Source of the DNA: Gammaproteobacteria bacterium | GTDB lineage: Bacteria > Pseudomonadota > Gammaproteobacteria > Pseudomonadales > Pseudohongiellaceae | Direction: 5' to 3' | NCBI GenBank assembly: GCA_019654215.1 | Contig: BPDI01000019.1 | Location: 1-52,611 of the forward strand | Length of the DNA: 52,611 bases | In this document: piece by piece, positions 1 to 10,737 of the stretch | Layout of the letters: every line of letters begins with the position of its first letter | How positions within the stretch are numbered: position 1 is the first letter of the stretch | Program-made: the position numbers and the translations under genes | The notes under the pieces: model-generated | Databases searched by the model: none | What the model was told of the DNA's origin: nothing | Seen by the model: the letters and a program-made list of their open reading frames with translations, nothing else

Positions 1-1476
1 CACCATTACTTGAAGCACGTTTTGTTTACGCCGACGCCGTGCTGCAGTCATAGCGAGCAGCCAAGCACTGCCAGCTTTCATGCCGGCAGATCCACTCGAA
101 CGCAAAAAAAAAATAGGAAACTAAAGATAGAAAGACTGCAATTGCTGCGACTGATACAACCAGTACGGCGGTTAACTCAAAATCCTGACTGTACCAATAG
201 ATAAAAAAAATTGTGCCCAAAATGCCAAATACATAAGGTACATTGGCTCCGATCTTCTGCTGACTCATATCTTTCCGCAGTACGCGTAACGGGGAGTTTC
301 CCGTAAAGCAAGTAGCGGCGGAAGTGCGAACGCCAGTAAACAAATAAAAGCAGTAAGAGAACCCACTATATAAGGTTGTATTCCAGGTTCAGGTAGCGTT
401 ACCAACAATAAGGATTCGAGAAAAGTTAAAATAGTTTGATGTACTAACCAACCAAGTATCCACCCCACCACAACCGCAAATGCAGCAAGTACTAATTGGA
501 TAGTTAAATAGATAAAGGAAATTTGCGCAGAGGTGCAACCAAAGGTTTTAAGAATAGCAACATAATCATAATGACGTTCACTATAACGTTTCGCCGTTAA
601 TGCTATAGCGACACCAGCGAGTAACACTGCAAAAAGGGAACCTAATAAAAGAAAACTTTCCGCCCTCTCTAATGTTTCCCGCAACCTCTTCACTCTCTTC
701 ACGGATATCACGCATATAATAGCGGCCACGCCATTCTTCTCTCGCTCTAAACCATTGTTCAAATGAATCGAGCTCTTCGATTTCATCTGCAGCAAATAAA
801 TAGCGATAACTACACGGCTTCCTAATTGCACTATGTTGGTTTTTTCCACATCATCCATGTGCAACATCAAGCGCGGACCGGCACTATCCATCATGTTGCC
901 ACCAGTACGATCCGGTTCTGTGATAATAATCTGACTAACGGTTAGTTCCGCTTCCCCAACAAAGATATCGTCGCCAACATCGATTCCTAATGCGGGTAGT
1001 GCTCTAGACTCTAACCAAACTCTCCAACTGGCGGTCCAGTTTGTACCGGTCGTCCGCGAACGAATGGTTCGTCGGCAATAATGACATCGCCGCGCAAAGG
1101 ATATGCATCAGTGACTGCTTTCACTGCCACTAGCATATTGCCAGTGTCTGAAAATGCCATTGATGTGAATGAAAGAATCTCTGCTGTGCGCAGACCTCGC
1201 GTCGACCTTCTTCTAATACTTCTCGAGGTAAATCACCGCGGCCACTGACAATACGATCCGCCGCTAACATGTTGGGTGATTCCAACAACAACGCTTTTTC
1301 CAGACGATCGGTAAACAATGCATTCCAGTAACTGAAGTAACCGCCATTACCAATGCGATAAATAGAAGTCTCAGTTCGCCACCTTGCCAATCCCGCCATA
1401 GCAAACGCAAGGCTAGCCCAAACATATTGCTTAATGGTTTGTTGTCCGTAAGAGTTGTGCTATTGGCTTCAGGCAC
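1..1476 (-). CDS. ABC transporter permease, YbbP/FtsX type (frameshifted, C-terminus beyond window or broken)
   Basis: Inner-membrane permease that would pair with the ATPase encoded directly upstream. A GTG start at 1476 follows the ATPase stop without a gap. The N-terminal part (1264-1476) has a membrane segment. The periplasmic part continues in other frames (1130-1399, then about 900-1130), with readable stretches such as FTDRLEKALLLESPNMLAAD. The second FtsX-like membrane domain lies at 265-894 (KRYSERHYDYVAILKTFGCT, then several hydrophobic helices) and the tail at 26-343. At least four frame changes are needed, so no single intact frame exists. E. coli YbbP is about 800 aa; what is visible here is about 480 aa. 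The divergent tesA supports the ybbA-ybbP assignment. The frameshifts are probably sequence errors, but real decay cannot be excluded. Confidence 0.75.
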
Positions 1477-2157
1477 TCACTCTTCCTCAGTTTTTTCTTC
1501 GCTGGCGATTTCACCTGCCACTAAACGAATCTTTCGATCACATCTTGAGGGAAGGCGCTCATCATGAGTAACTAGTACTAATGTAGTCAAATATTCTTTA
1601 TTTAGATCGAATAAAAGATCAACAACTTTTGCACCAGTTGCAGTATCTAGATTTCCAGTTGGTTCATCCGCAAACAATATTCGCGCTTCGGTGGCGAAAG
1701 CTCTCGCGATTGCAACTCTCTGTTGTTCTCCGCCGGAAAGTTGATTTGGATAATGATGCCAACGTTCGGCCAGTCCAACCCGATCTAGCAAGTTGACCGC
1801 CTTATCTCTTGCCTCAGCATCGCCTTTTAATTCGATAGGCAACATTACTTTTCAAGAGCGGTTAAGCTGGGGAAATAATTGAAACGATTGAAATACGAAA
1901 CCCACTAATTGACCCCGCAATATAGCTCGCTGTTCTTCATCTAATTCAGAGAGAATATGTTCGTTCAAAATGATTTCGCCAGATGATGCTCCATCTAACC
2001 CTGCCATTAACCCTAACAGAGTTGATTTGCCGGATCCTGAAGCTCCCACAATAGCAACGGCTTCTCCCCCATCGATGCGAAGAGAAATGTCTTTCAGTAT
2101 TGTCAGTACACCTTCGCTGGTATCTACTGCCTTAACTAGATTCCTTGTTTCAATCAT
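1477..2157 (-). CDS. ybbA: ABC transporter ATP-binding protein, YbbA/LolD type (one frameshift)
   Basis: ATPase of a MacB/LolD-like exporter. The first half (1852-2157) has the Walker A motif GASGSGKST and the Q-loop region [13 protein letters not shown]. The second half (1477-1845) has the signature [14 protein letters not shown], Walker [13 protein letters not shown] and the switch histidine in VTHDE. The two halves are joined by a frameshift near 1850 and together give about 227 aa, the usual length for this family. The gene is followed immediately by the permease. It is divergent from tesA, the same arrangement as ybbA/tesA in E. coli, which is the main reason for the symbol. The transported substrate cannot be told from sequence. 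Confidence 0.85.
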
Positions 2158-2320
2158 GTTTCATTTTCCGCAGACAAAACAACCCCCATTATAGTCGAAT
2201 TAAATTAAAGAAGGTTGGTGTTCTTCACCTTTAGTAGATTCCTTTGTTTTTGTCGATTAGAGTACGTGCTTTGCCTAAAGCTGGTTTACCATAAGCCGGA
2301 AATGTCACCTTAGATAATTC

Positions 2321-2951
2321 ATGAAAGTCATTTTTTTTAGCTTAGCAGTAGTTTTTTTTGTCCTCCTACCCCGTGCAGCCTCTGCCGCAGAAGACTCTTA
2401 CACCCTAATGGTTTGGGGCGACAGTTTGAGCGCGGCTTATGGTTTAGCGAAGACCAAGGCTGGGTCCATTACTTGAAGAGAAGCTCGACTTTGAAAATTG
2501 GCCTTATCGAGTAATCAATGGCAGCTTTAGCGGTGAGACTACTACTGGAGGATTGGAAAGATTACCAGCGATGCTAGAAAGCTTTTCCCCCAGACCTAGT
2601 TATTCTTGAGCTAGGCGGAACGATGGTTTGCGCGGTCTACCGCTTGAATTAATAAAAGCTAATTTGAAATCAATGGTCGAATTGGTTCGGGCCGATGGCG
2701 GCGAAGTTTTGTTAGCCGGCATTCAAATTCCACCTAACTATGGCCCACGATACACAGAGCCATTTTTTGCCGTGTTTGGAGAAATCGCAGAAGAAGATTC
2801 TTTACCACTAGTACCTTTCCTAATCGATGGCATTCCGCAGCAACAAGAATTAATACAAAACGATGGCATTCACCCTAGGGCTGAAGCACAGTCTATGATT
2901 TTGGAAAATGTCTGGCCCTATCTGGAGCCGATGCTAAAAAATCTTAGCTAG
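2321..2951 (+). CDS. tesA: Arylesterase/thioesterase I, TesA family (frameshifted)
   Basis: Periplasmic SGNH-family esterase/lysophospholipase. The ATG at 2321 starts a clear signal peptide (hydrophobic core LAVVFFVLLP, then AASAAED). The block I nucleophile motif GDSLSAAYG follows. The frame then breaks near 2455. The rest reads in other frames through the oxyanion region (GSFSGETTTGG) and the block III motif LGGNDGLRG near 2610. It ends in the frame 2628-2951 with DGIHP, which supplies the catalytic Asp and His. Corrected length is about 207 aa, matching TesA. It is transcribed divergently from ybbA-ybbP, the conserved neighbourhood. At least two single-base indels are needed and both look like sequencing errors. 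Confidence 0.85.
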
Positions 2952-3080
2952 CATAGGCGGCAAGAGACAACTGAATGTTGTCTAATTCAATAACTCGAAT
3001 CCTTTTTCTGTATACCAGCGACGCAAGATATCGATGCGTTAGCTTTCAGTGCCTCGATGTTAGGAGTTTAATGGAATTTC

Positions 3081-4341
3081 CTAAGTATTTAGAGCCTTAG
3101 GCTCATCTTTCTTGAATAACATAAGCGCCGAAAGCAGGTTACAAAGGCCCATGGCAATAAGCGCTAAGTCGTAATTTCCAACAACATCGTAGTAATAAGC
3201 CACTAAATTGGCCCAAGAGCAGACATACCAAAAAAAAAAGGCATTGCAGTGGACCGTACCGATCCGAGATACCGTCGACCAAAAGTTGTAGCCCAAATAA
3301 CTTCCTGTAATGGAAGTAATCCACCCCACCCTATTCCCATAATTAAGAACCTGCATAGACCAACATATCAAGTTGATAGGCCACACTATATACGATCATG
3401 ATTACTGAGAAGCCAGAAATTGCAGCACCAAGTGCAGCCAACTTTTTTGGATTGTATTTATCGATTAAATCTCCCCAAAACGGTTTACTTAAAAATGCAG
3501 GTACCGACGCTATTGAAATCATGGTGGATGCAACAAAGCGCGAATAACCAGCATCGGTCATTAAAGGGGTTGTCTGAATCAACATGGTAGTAATCGAAAT
3601 TTGAAACAAACCAAATGCCAACACCAAAAAGTAAAAACTGGATGTGCGCATAGCTTGGGCGCGGGTCATGGATTTTTCGAAATCTGCTTTTGCTGCGTCT
3701 CCATGGCCGGAGTCCATTTCCTCTTGGGATTTTCCATCGGGATGTAACCGATAATCTTCCGGCCTTCTTCTCACCAGAACTGCCATTGGTAATGTAACCA
3801 ATACAGTTATTAAGCCAAGAATTCGCCAGGATTCACGCCAGCCAAAAATATCGACTAACCAGGTAGCAATCGGCGGCAGCATTATCCCGCCCAGTGAAAT
3901 TCCCATTCCAGCTATAGCAACTGCCCTCCCTCTTCGTTCTACAAACCATTTGCCGAGACTTACATTTATTACAAGATTTCCAATCATGGCAGCGCCCATG
4001 GTGAGAATTACTCCATTGATAATCCACCATTGAACCAAATTGTTAATACTGCCTAAGCTGAAAGTAGCAGCAGCAAGTATGAATGCCCCAACTACAATAA
4101 AGGGCCGACCGCCATAACGATCGATATGGGCGCCGATAATAAATCCAGTAAACGCCATAACTATTTGGCCAATGGAACGAGAAGCTGAGAATTCTGCTCT
4201 GGACCAGCCGAATTCCTCTATCATTGGGATCATGAAGGATCCCACGACATAGTTGGCCATCCCAACTGCAACAAACTGGGTAACAAATCCGGCAACAACG
4301 ATCCAATAGCCGCAATAAATACGGTTATTTGAGAGAGACAA
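3081..4341 (-). CDS. Major facilitator superfamily transporter (frameshifted near the C-terminus)
   Basis: Twelve-helix secondary transporter of the inner membrane. The main frame (3343-4341, 332 aa) contains an N-terminal six-helix bundle with a loop motif GAHIDRYGGRP, a central hydrophilic loop (RRRPEDYRLHPDGKSQEEM) and the first helices of the second half. The frame breaks around 3340-3390. The last helices can be read in other frames down to the stop at 3081, ending in LLSALMLFKKDEPKALNT. Corrected length is about 420 aa. The sequence resembles the monocarboxylate/oxalate-formate branch of MFS, but the substrate is unknown. It stands between tesA (convergent) and pdxJ (same strand, 310 bp apart), with no operon partner obvious. 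Confidence 0.8.
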
Positions 4342-4651
4342 GGGGTTAGATCCGCTTTGAAAAAAGCGAATTTTAATCTATCAGGTTTCGAGAGTACACA
4401 AAGAGAAAATCGACAACCCATGCCAGTTCATATAATAAGACACCTGGCCCTAGCATACGTACCGTAGCACCAATCTCTAAATCTTTCTCTATTTGACCTC
4501 GGCTGCCAGGTATCATTCGCTAATTATACCGGCCGATGGAGTCCGCTCCGAGGACACCACCTATAATTAGCCAGTTAAGCGCCCTGACGTCTGCAAGATA
4601 GAGCGCAAGGCCCGTCATGCTTTGACCCATCCACCACAGACACAAAAAGGA
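4342..4651. other. Intergenic stretch, nothing recognised
   Basis: About 310 bases between the MFS gene start and the pdxJ stop. I see no convincing ORF, hairpin followed by a T-run, or tRNA. It must contain the MFS promoter. Confidence 0.5.
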
Positions 4652-5380
4652 CTAAGTTCCTGTAATTGCTAAGTATTGTTTGATCACTTTGGCAACTCCT
4701 TGCTCCAGGCATTCAACGATTAAAGCATGGCCTATTGATACTTCAAGGATATTTGGAATCTGGAGAAATTTTTCCAAATTCGCCAAATCCAGATCATGGC
4801 CGGCGTTGATTCCAATCCCTAATTCGCTGGCGCGAGCAGCGGTATCTGCATATGATCGCAAAACTTGTTCTTGCACAGCCGAACCAAAACTCGAAGCATA
4901 TTCCTCGGTGTAGAGCTCAATTCGATTTGCACCAACTCCAGCTACTTCATCGACAAGACTCGGCAGAGGATCTAAAAACAAACTACTGCGAATTCCAGCA
5001 TCATGTATTTCATCTAGTACTGCTACCAGTAACTCTTGATGTTGTTTAACTTGCCAGCCGTGATCAGAAGTTAGCTGACTAGGCCCATCAGGAACCAAAG
5101 TGCATTGTGAAGGATTGATACTTAAAACTAGATCCAGGAATTCTCTTGAAGGATAGCCTTCGATATTGAATTCGACGCCTTCCTTTGACTTTAAAAATTC
5201 ACTTAACTCATAAACGTCACTTCTAGTGATATGTCGTTCATCCGGTCGCGGATGTATGGTTATTCCACCAACTCCTAATTCGATTACTCGTTCGGCGAAA
5301 TCAACAACATTGGGGAAGTCGCGACCACGAGAATTTCGTAGCAATGCTATCTTATTTAAGTTAACGCTGAGCATCGTCAT
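4652..5380 (-). CDS. pdxJ: Pyridoxine 5'-phosphate synthase
   Basis: Condenses 1-deoxy-D-xylulose 5-phosphate with 3-amino-2-oxopropyl phosphate, the last ring-closing step of DXP-dependent vitamin B6 synthesis; cytosolic TIM barrel. Intact at 242 aa, the usual PdxJ length. Diagnostic stretches are the N-terminal LSVNLNKIALLRNSRG, the GGITIHPRPDERHI segment with conserved acid and histidine, QCTLVPDGPSQLTSDHGW, and the C-terminal GIGINAGHDLDLANL and EVSIGHALI motifs. It lies 4 bp downstream of the esterase gene at the end of a bcp-esterase-pdxJ run. In many gammaproteobacteria pdxJ follows recO; that neighbour is absent here. Confidence 0.95.
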   Translation of the reverse strand: MTMLSVNLNKIALLRNSRGRDFPNVVDFAERVIELGVGGITIHPRPDERHITRSDVYELSEFLKSKEGVEFNIEGYPSREFLDLVLSINPSQCTLVPDGPSQLTSDHGWQVKQHQELLVAVLDEIHDAGIRSSLFLDPLPSLVDEVAGVGANRIELYTEEYASSFGSAVQEQVLRSYADTAARASELGIGINAGHDLDLANLEKFLQIPNILEVSIGHALIVECLEQGVAKVIKQYLAITGT

Positions 5381-5384
5381 TTTA

Positions 5385-6167
5385 TCAAGACCCGTTATGC
5401 AGGAAATCCAGCACTACCTTTTGAAATGCCTGAGGTTTATCCGCGTGTAGCCAATGTCCCGCTTGCATTATGATCTCCAATTGCGCGTTTGAAAACATTT
5501 CCAATATTTCTCCCTTTTGTCTCTCCTGTATGTAGTTTGATTGCGAACCTTTTATAAATAGAGTGGGTTTGCTAAACGGTGTCGCAGCAGTGGGTCTTTC
5601 TCGTAACCGATGATAATTGTTTTCGATTGATTCCAGATTCAACCTCCAACTGTATTTTCCTTGATTATTTCTAACGAGATTTGTTAACACGAATTTGCGA
5701 GTAGGCTTATCGGCAATGTAATTTTCAAGAAATTTCTCTGCATCTAAACGACTTTTAGTTTTATCAAAATTTAAAGCTTTCATTCCTTCGATTACTTCAA
5801 CGTGTTCATCTGCGGCTTCTGCATAGGCTAGCGGGGCTATATCAACGACCACTAGCTTATTTACCTTATCTCCCTGGGATAATGCCAGCTCCATGGCCAC
5901 TTTGCCTCCCATCGAATGCCCAATAAAGTTCGCTGACGGAATGTTGCAGTGATTCATGAGCTCGAGTACATCTTCAGCCATTGCGGGGTAGTTTAGCTCA
6001 CTGTCATGAAATGATTCGCCATGGTTTCTTAAATCAACCCCGATAACGGAATAGTGCTCAGCCAGAAATTTGCTATGGGCACCCCAGTTGCCGAGACTGC
6101 CGAATAGGCCATGCAAGATCAGCAGAGATTCACCCTCATGGGAGTACTGTCGAAAATTTAGCAGCAT
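5385..6167 (-). CDS. Alpha/beta hydrolase, YbfF-type esterase
   Basis: Cytosolic carboxylesterase of the alpha/beta hydrolase fold, 260 aa and intact. Seen in order: the oxyanion-hole HG in LLILHGLFGSLGNWG, the DLRNHGES strand, the nucleophile elbow GHSMGG, and the catalytic His in QAGHWLHADKP near the C-terminus. The acid lies on the strand before it. The DLRNHGxS signature and length match E. coli YbfF, which hydrolyses short acyl esters and acyl-CoA in vitro. It starts 4 bp after the bcp stop and ends 4 bp before pdxJ, so the three are almost certainly co-transcribed. The natural substrate is unknown. Confidence 0.85.
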   Translation of the reverse strand: MLLNFRQYSHEGESLLILHGLFGSLGNWGAHSKFLAEHYSVIGVDLRNHGESFHDSELNYPAMAEDVLELMNHCNIPSANFIGHSMGGKVAMELALSQGDKVNKLVVVDIAPLAYAEAADEHVEVIEGMKALNFDKTKSRLDAEKFLENYIADKPTRKFVLTNLVRNNQGKYSWRLNLESIENNYHRLRERPTAATPFSKPTLFIKGSQSNYIQERQKGEILEMFSNAQLEIIMQAGHWLHADKPQAFQKVVLDFLHNGS

Positions 6168-6171
6168 GCTC

Positions 6172-6642
6172 TCAGAACGATTTCAAAATTTCCAAAACAT
6201 CGTCGTGATGAGACCTTGTTTTCACTTTGTCCATGACGTGTGCAAGTTTTCCATTTTTGTCGATGACGAAAGTTGTGCGAATTATTCCCATAAACTCTCG
6301 GCCCATGAATTTCTTCAATCCCCACACACCATATTTATCGGCAATAGCATGGTCTTCATCTGATAAAAGCACAAAATTCAGATCTTCCTTATCATCAAAC
6401 TTTTTAAGACGAGCCACTGGATCAGGAGAAATCCCTAATGCCACCGAGTTAAGTTTCGCTAGATCTTTTTTACTATCCCGAAGTCCACAGGCTTGTACTG
6501 TGCAACCTGGAGTCATTGCTTTGGGATAAAAGTAAAGAACAACATTTTTTTTACCCTTAAAATCCTTCAGGCTGACTTTCTTCCCATTCTGATCCTGCAA
6601 TGTGAATGCGGGCGCTACGTTTCCTGTCTTTAGAGTTGCCAT
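6172..6642 (-). CDS. bcp: Thioredoxin-dependent thiol peroxidase (BCP-type peroxiredoxin)
   Basis: Reduces hydrogen peroxide and organic hydroperoxides using thioredoxin; cytosolic. Intact at 156 aa. The peroxidatic cysteine sits in the motif TPGCTVQACGLRD, and the second cysteine five residues later is the resolving position of the alpha-type (atypical 2-Cys) BCP. The N-terminal GNVAPAFTLQDQNGKKVSLKDFKGK and the GRFxGIxRTTFVID-like segment are family-typical. First gene of the bcp-esterase-pdxJ run; the promoter should be in 6643-6700. Confidence 0.93.
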   Translation of the reverse strand: MATLKTGNVAPAFTLQDQNGKKVSLKDFKGKKNVVLYFYPKAMTPGCTVQACGLRDSKKDLAKLNSVALGISPDPVARLKKFDDKEDLNFVLLSDEDHAIADKYGVWGLKKFMGREFMGIIRTTFVIDKNGKLAHVMDKVKTRSHHDDVLEILKSF

Positions 6643-6700
6643 GATTTTCTTTACTATCCTTTTTCTAAGTCAATATAAAAATTTCAACCACTTAATTTAC

Positions 6701-7144
6701 TCATCCATTCTTTCGCACATTGAACCTGTATCGGATTAAAAATATCACTATTCTAAAAATTGCTAGAGAGAATGCTGCAGATACTATTCCACTAATTCAT
6801 AGCAAATTAGCCATGAAAAAACTGCACAATATCCCGCCTAAGGAAACTATGAATACTGGCACAGACCAGGCTTTTTCTCAGAATCAGTAAGAATCTTCTA
6901 ATTATGTAAGTACACACTACGACCTCATAGGCGGACGTAGCCCAGACAGGGATGTTTTTATATGTTGTTCCTGTTCTTCCGGGAATTCAATAATTGCTTC
7001 CAGGCTCATTGTCACCTGACCAATGTATGCCAACACTCCAATCGGATTCAAGAGGATTGCTCCACCTGCTATCCAATAAAGAGACTTTGGAATTGTTGCT
7101 GAGCTTTCGCTTGTTGGTTACTGGTTATTTGTTGAGTTATTCAT
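6701..7144 (-). CDS. Small multi-helix membrane protein (frameshifted, family recognised only by pattern)
   Basis: Translating the minus strand from the ATG at 7144 gives MNNSTNNQ. After a frame change it reads SLYWIAGGAILLNPIGVLAY, then VTMSLEAIIEFPEEQEQH. After a second change it reads KNIPVWATSAYE, then VFIVSLGGILCSFFMANLL, and it ends in SLAIFRIVIFLIRYRFNVRKNG at a TGA (6701-6703). These pieces line up with a widespread family of about 140-150 aa, four-helix proteobacterial membrane proteins of unknown function. The remembered signature of that family is an early GVxAYIxQVTMS segment and a central P-x-W-A-T. The gene therefore needs three or four indel corrections. It lies between bcp and the divergent sirtuin gene. 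Confidence 0.6.
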
Positions 7145-7261
7145 AGAATACCTCGGTAGATTTTTAGAAGCCCAACCCACATCAAAGTATGCTGGTTTGT
7201 AGTTTTGATTTGTACTCTTAGTTTGTACTACGAAGAACTTTCTTTTGTTAACATCCGCTGC

Positions 7262-7966
7262 ATGCAAAAACCAATGTCTATCGTCGTTCTTACCGGAGCA
7301 GGAGTTTCTGCCGAATCAGGGATTGAAACATTTCGCGCAGCTGACGGCTTATGGGCCAATCATCCTGTGGATGAAGTAGCAACTCCTGAAGGATTCGAGC
7401 GCAATCCGCAACTGGTTTACCAGTTTTACAATCAACGTAGAGAACAACTCCTTTCTGAAGATATCAAGCCAAATGCTGCCCATACTGCATTAGCTAAATT
7501 TGAGCACGACTTCGATGGAGCTTTCCTGCTGGTAACTCAGAATATCGATAATTTGCATGAGCGAGCTGGCAGTGAGAACGTCTTACACATGCATGGTGAG
7601 CTACTGAAGATGCGCTGCTTAAATTCGAAAATAGTTTTTGATATTCGTGAAAGCTTCGACTATGACACTCACTGCCAGTGTTGCCGCTCACAAGGAAATC
7701 TGCGACCTCATGTAGTTTGGTTTGGCGAAATGCCCTTTCACATTAATAAGATCAACATGGCTTTAGAAGCCTGTGACATTTTTGCCTCCATTGGCACTTC
7801 AGGCAATGTCTATCCGGCAGCAGGCTTTTCCCAAACGGCAAAGATTCGCGGAGCGCACACTGTAGAGCTCAATTTAGAACAGACCGGTTCTTCTTTCGAC
7901 ACTCGCATTTACGGCCCGGCGACTCAAGTTGTTCCCGAATACTTTGAAGGAGTTCTCCGCGGTTAA
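7262..7966 (+). CDS. cobB: NAD-dependent protein deacylase, sirtuin class III (CobB type)
   Basis: Removes acyl groups from lysines (acetyl, succinyl) using NAD; cytosolic. I prefer the ATG at 7262 (235 aa) over upstream starts, because the NAD motif [18 protein letters not shown] should lie near the N-terminus. The [12 protein letters not shown] motif, the catalytic His in LHMHGEL, and [11 protein letters not shown] follow. Only the second cysteine cluster (CQCC) and one earlier Cys (MRC) are present. This fits the reduced zinc site of E. coli-like CobB rather than a full CxxC...CxxC. The C-terminal [12 protein letters not shown] and VELNLEQT are canonical. Confidence 0.9.
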   Translation: MQKPMSIVVLTGAGVSAESGIETFRAADGLWANHPVDEVATPEGFERNPQLVYQFYNQRREQLLSEDIKPNAAHTALAKFEHDFDGAFLLVTQNIDNLHERAGSENVLHMHGELLKMRCLNSKIVFDIRESFDYDTHCQCCRSQGNLRPHVVWFGEMPFHINKINMALEACDIFASIGTSGNVYPAAGFSQTAKIRGAHTVELNLEQTGSSFDTRIYGPATQVVPEYFEGVLRG

Positions 7967-7990
7967 TAACAAAGAAGCTAGTTTTCAAAA

Positions 7991-10315
7991 TTAAATTCTG
8001 AATGTAATTGAAGTCGGCAGCAGACATCTTTGATCATTACAAAGTTGCAACTCGCACTCTAGATGCGAACTAAAACTCAACTCATCATCAGGTACTTGAG
8101 TTCGTTTTAGGCTGAGCGCTATTTCAATTTTGTTTTCGTAGATAGGAATCGTATCTCCCTCAACAGTTGTCATAGATGATTCGTTGTCTGGATATTGCGA
8201 CGCATCCATGACCCAATGCTTTTCGTCTTCTGCTAGACAAACCCTAAGGGGCATATAATTAGTTAAGTTTGCCGTTGGCGCTGTAACATGCCAGCCGTCC
8301 GCAATATCTATTATTAAACTTATACTTTTTTCAAGAGTGTCCGCTCCACTTATGATTCGAGCTTTGACCTTGGCCAATCCATGGTCCATATACTGTATGA
8401 GCTCCCTATTCCCTTCGTAATAGTTTGCGAGCTGTCGCAACATGCTGGTATGGCTGACGGCGTTGTTGTTAATTTCACCAACAAGCGAGTTGATGCACTG
8501 TTCAGCCCTCTCACTGAAAAGTTGTTGGCTGCCTTTTTCTAGATAGGCTGAGCGATCTCGAAGACTAATTAAACAGGCTAAAGCTGTTGCTGCCGGAGCA
8601 AATGTCGCACCATCACTGGCACTGCGAGAGCGAGTCAGTTGTGGACCCACTTGATTTGATGGGCTGAGAAAAAATCCCATTTCCTTTTCATCCCAGAAGT
8701 CATCAATACATGAACGCATTAAATTATTTGCCTGTTGTAAATATCCAATTGCAGAAGTGATATCGAACAGGGAGATCAACGCTTCAATTAAGTTGGCATA
8801 ATCTTCGAGCTGTCCTTCGATAGACGTCGTTCCATCCAAATAGATTCGCCGCAATGTTCCATCACCATCGAGATTGTTAGAAAGAGTAAGATCAATGGCT
8901 TTTTCTGCTGCAGCAATCCAATGTTTCTGAGAAAAATAATCTCCCGCTTTTGCAAGAGAAGTAATCATTGCAGAAGACCAAGCAACGATTAGCTTGTCAT
9001 CCCTTAATGGATGGATACGCTGCTCACGAACTTGATAGAGCTTTTTCAAAATCGAATCCAGTTTGTTTTCAAATTCTGGTCCAAATTGCTCTTCATGATC
9101 AGCAAAAGTCTTTGGAAAGGTTAAGATATTAGACCCTTCAAAGTTTCCTGATTCGCTGACACCAAATACATCGACTATAAGCTTTGCTTCATCTTTGGAC
9201 AGCGCATCTTGTAACTGTTCTACTGACCAGAGAAAGAAAATACCCTCGGCACCCTCACTATCTGCATCAGTTGCCGAGTAAAATCCTCCCTCAGGTAATT
9301 GCATATCACGCAAAACATATTCAAGAGTCTGAAAAAGAACTCGTTTGAAGAATGGATTGCCAGAGACCCTATAGGCATGCAAGTTAACGAGACTTAATTG
9401 TGATTGGTTATAGAGCATTTTTTCGAAATGGGGTACTAACCATTCAGCATCGACGCTATAACGATGAAACCCCCCAGCAACTTGATCGTAAATTCCGCCT
9501 CGGCCCATGGCCTCCATGCTGCGTGAGGCAAACTCCACAGCGTTTACATGACGATGACGCTCCCCATAATCCAGCATAAATAACAATAATGGCTCTTGAG
9601 GAAATTTGGGCGCCCCCGCCAAACCTCCCAGACTCCTATCTTCTCGCTGAAATAATGCCTGACTGACATGATTATTGATTTCTGGCTCTAAGCTGGCAGC
9701 TTTTTTTCGTTCACTGAGTATCCTATCGATGGCTTCACCAATTTTTGTCGCACTAGACTCCAGTTCATCAAATTTTTCATTCCATGCTTCTGCGATTTGC
9801 TGAAGTAGCTTCATAAAGGTCGGAGGTGGAAAATATGTGGCACCAAAAAATGGCCGACCATCATTCAACATAAAATTCGACATTGGCCAGCCACCATGCC
9901 CTGACATAAGTTGCACACCGGTCATGTATGCCTCGTCAATGTCAGGATATTGTTCGCGGTCCATTTTGATACTGATGAAATGCTCATTTAACACTTTCGC
10001 AATCTCAACATTATCGAAACTTTCCACTTCCATGACATGGCACCAGTGACAGGTTGAATAGCCAATCGATAGGAAAATTGGTTTATATTCTTGTTTAGCG
10101 ATTTCGAATGCCTCGTCCCCCCATGGATACCAATTCACTGGATTATGCGCATGTTGTAGGAGATAAGGTGAGTCCTCTCGAATCAATCGATTGATAAATA
10201 CCGCCGATCCATCTTCATTTAGATGTTCAGTGCGTTTGTCATAGCCTCCCTCTTTTGAAGCTTCTACGTCACGCAATTCTTCTTCAATGGAATTATGGAT
10301 AGGTGATTCGTTCAC
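7991..10315 (-). CDS. Thioredoxin-like DUF255 protein, YyaL/SSP411 family
   Basis: Large cytosolic protein of 774 aa, intact. The N-terminal domain (about residues 40-200) is a DUF255 thioredoxin fold with [13 protein letters not shown], the redox motif [24 protein letters not shown] and [10 protein letters not shown]. The remainder (about 230-660) is an (alpha/alpha) barrel resembling six-hairpin glycosidases and epimerases: [41 protein letters not shown] and DDKLIVAWS. The family is known from mammalian SSP411/SPATA20 and Bacillus YyaL, and its function is not established. The product is slightly longer than usual because of a polar C-terminal extension (about 100 aa). It ends 25 bp from the convergent cobB stop. 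Confidence 0.9.
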   Translation of the reverse strand: MNESPIHNSIEEELRDVEASKEGGYDKRTEHLNEDGSAVFINRLIREDSPYLLQHAHNPVNWYPWGDEAFEIAKQEYKPIFLSIGYSTCHWCHVMEVESFDNVEIAKVLNEHFISIKMDREQYPDIDEAYMTGVQLMSGHGGWPMSNFMLNDGRPFFGATYFPPPTFMKLLQQIAEAWNEKFDELESSATKIGEAIDRILSERKKAASLEPEINNHVSQALFQREDRSLGGLAGAPKFPQEPLLLFMLDYGERHRHVNAVEFASRSMEAMGRGGIYDQVAGGFHRYSVDAEWLVPHFEKMLYNQSQLSLVNLHAYRVSGNPFFKRVLFQTLEYVLRDMQLPEGGFYSATDADSEGAEGIFFLWSVEQLQDALSKDEAKLIVDVFGVSESGNFEGSNILTFPKTFADHEEQFGPEFENKLDSILKKLYQVREQRIHPLRDDKLIVAWSSAMITSLAKAGDYFSQKHWIAAAEKAIDLTLSNNLDGDGTLRRIYLDGTTSIEGQLEDYANLIEALISLFDITSAIGYLQQANNLMRSCIDDFWDEKEMGFFLSPSNQVGPQLTRSRSASDGATFAPAATALACLISLRDRSAYLEKGSQQLFSERAEQCINSLVGEINNNAVSHTSMLRQLANYYEGNRELIQYMDHGLAKVKARIISGADTLEKSISLIIDIADGWHVTAPTANLTNYMPLRVCLAEDEKHWVMDASQYPDNESSMTTVEGDTIPIYENKIEIALSLKRTQVPDDELSFSSHLECELQLCNDQRCLLPTSITFRI

Positions 10316-10737
10316 AAGTTATTCTTATATCTCTCTTAGGGCTTTCAAATGTAATTGATATGGTTTTTCCACAGGTATTCATCATTTTTAAAGAGGAGCT
10401 AGCCTATATTAATTTTTATAGCTTCGATAGTTGCTAGTAACTCGAAGGTATTTCTACACTAAATAATGGAGCAGGACTGAAAACAGGATGTATTCTTTAA
10501 ACAAGGATTGTTATACAAAGCGGAAGAAAATCTAAAGCCACAGCTGGAACCCAACAACATAAATCAACCTGATTTGCCACAGCATTTCCGTGGTTACAAT
10601 CACTGTCGTCATGTACCTTCAATTAGTAATAATTGTTTTGCAAAAAACTCTGTAACCCTTTGTTGCGGTATTGTTCTGGAGCAATCCAACGCTAGATGGT
10701 AATTTTCGACTAAGCTTTAAAGAGGGGCGCTAGTTGT
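10316..10737. other. Intergenic region upstream of the Tat-exported LDI-family gene
   Basis: About 420 bases separating divergent genes. A 64-codon open stretch at 10508-10702 has no start signal or recognisable sequence and I do not call it. An AGAGGGG Shine-Dalgarno lies about 10 bases before the ATG at 10738. No hairpin terminator is seen. Confidence 0.5.

Noticed and set aside
2952..3080. Short minus-strand stretch ending near 2985 that resembles a protein tail
   Set aside because: Only about 20 residues are coherent and no family is recognised.
10508..10702. 64-codon open frame before the LDI-family gene
   Set aside because: No ribosome site, no recognisable sequence pattern, and ends before the real Shine-Dalgarno of the next gene.
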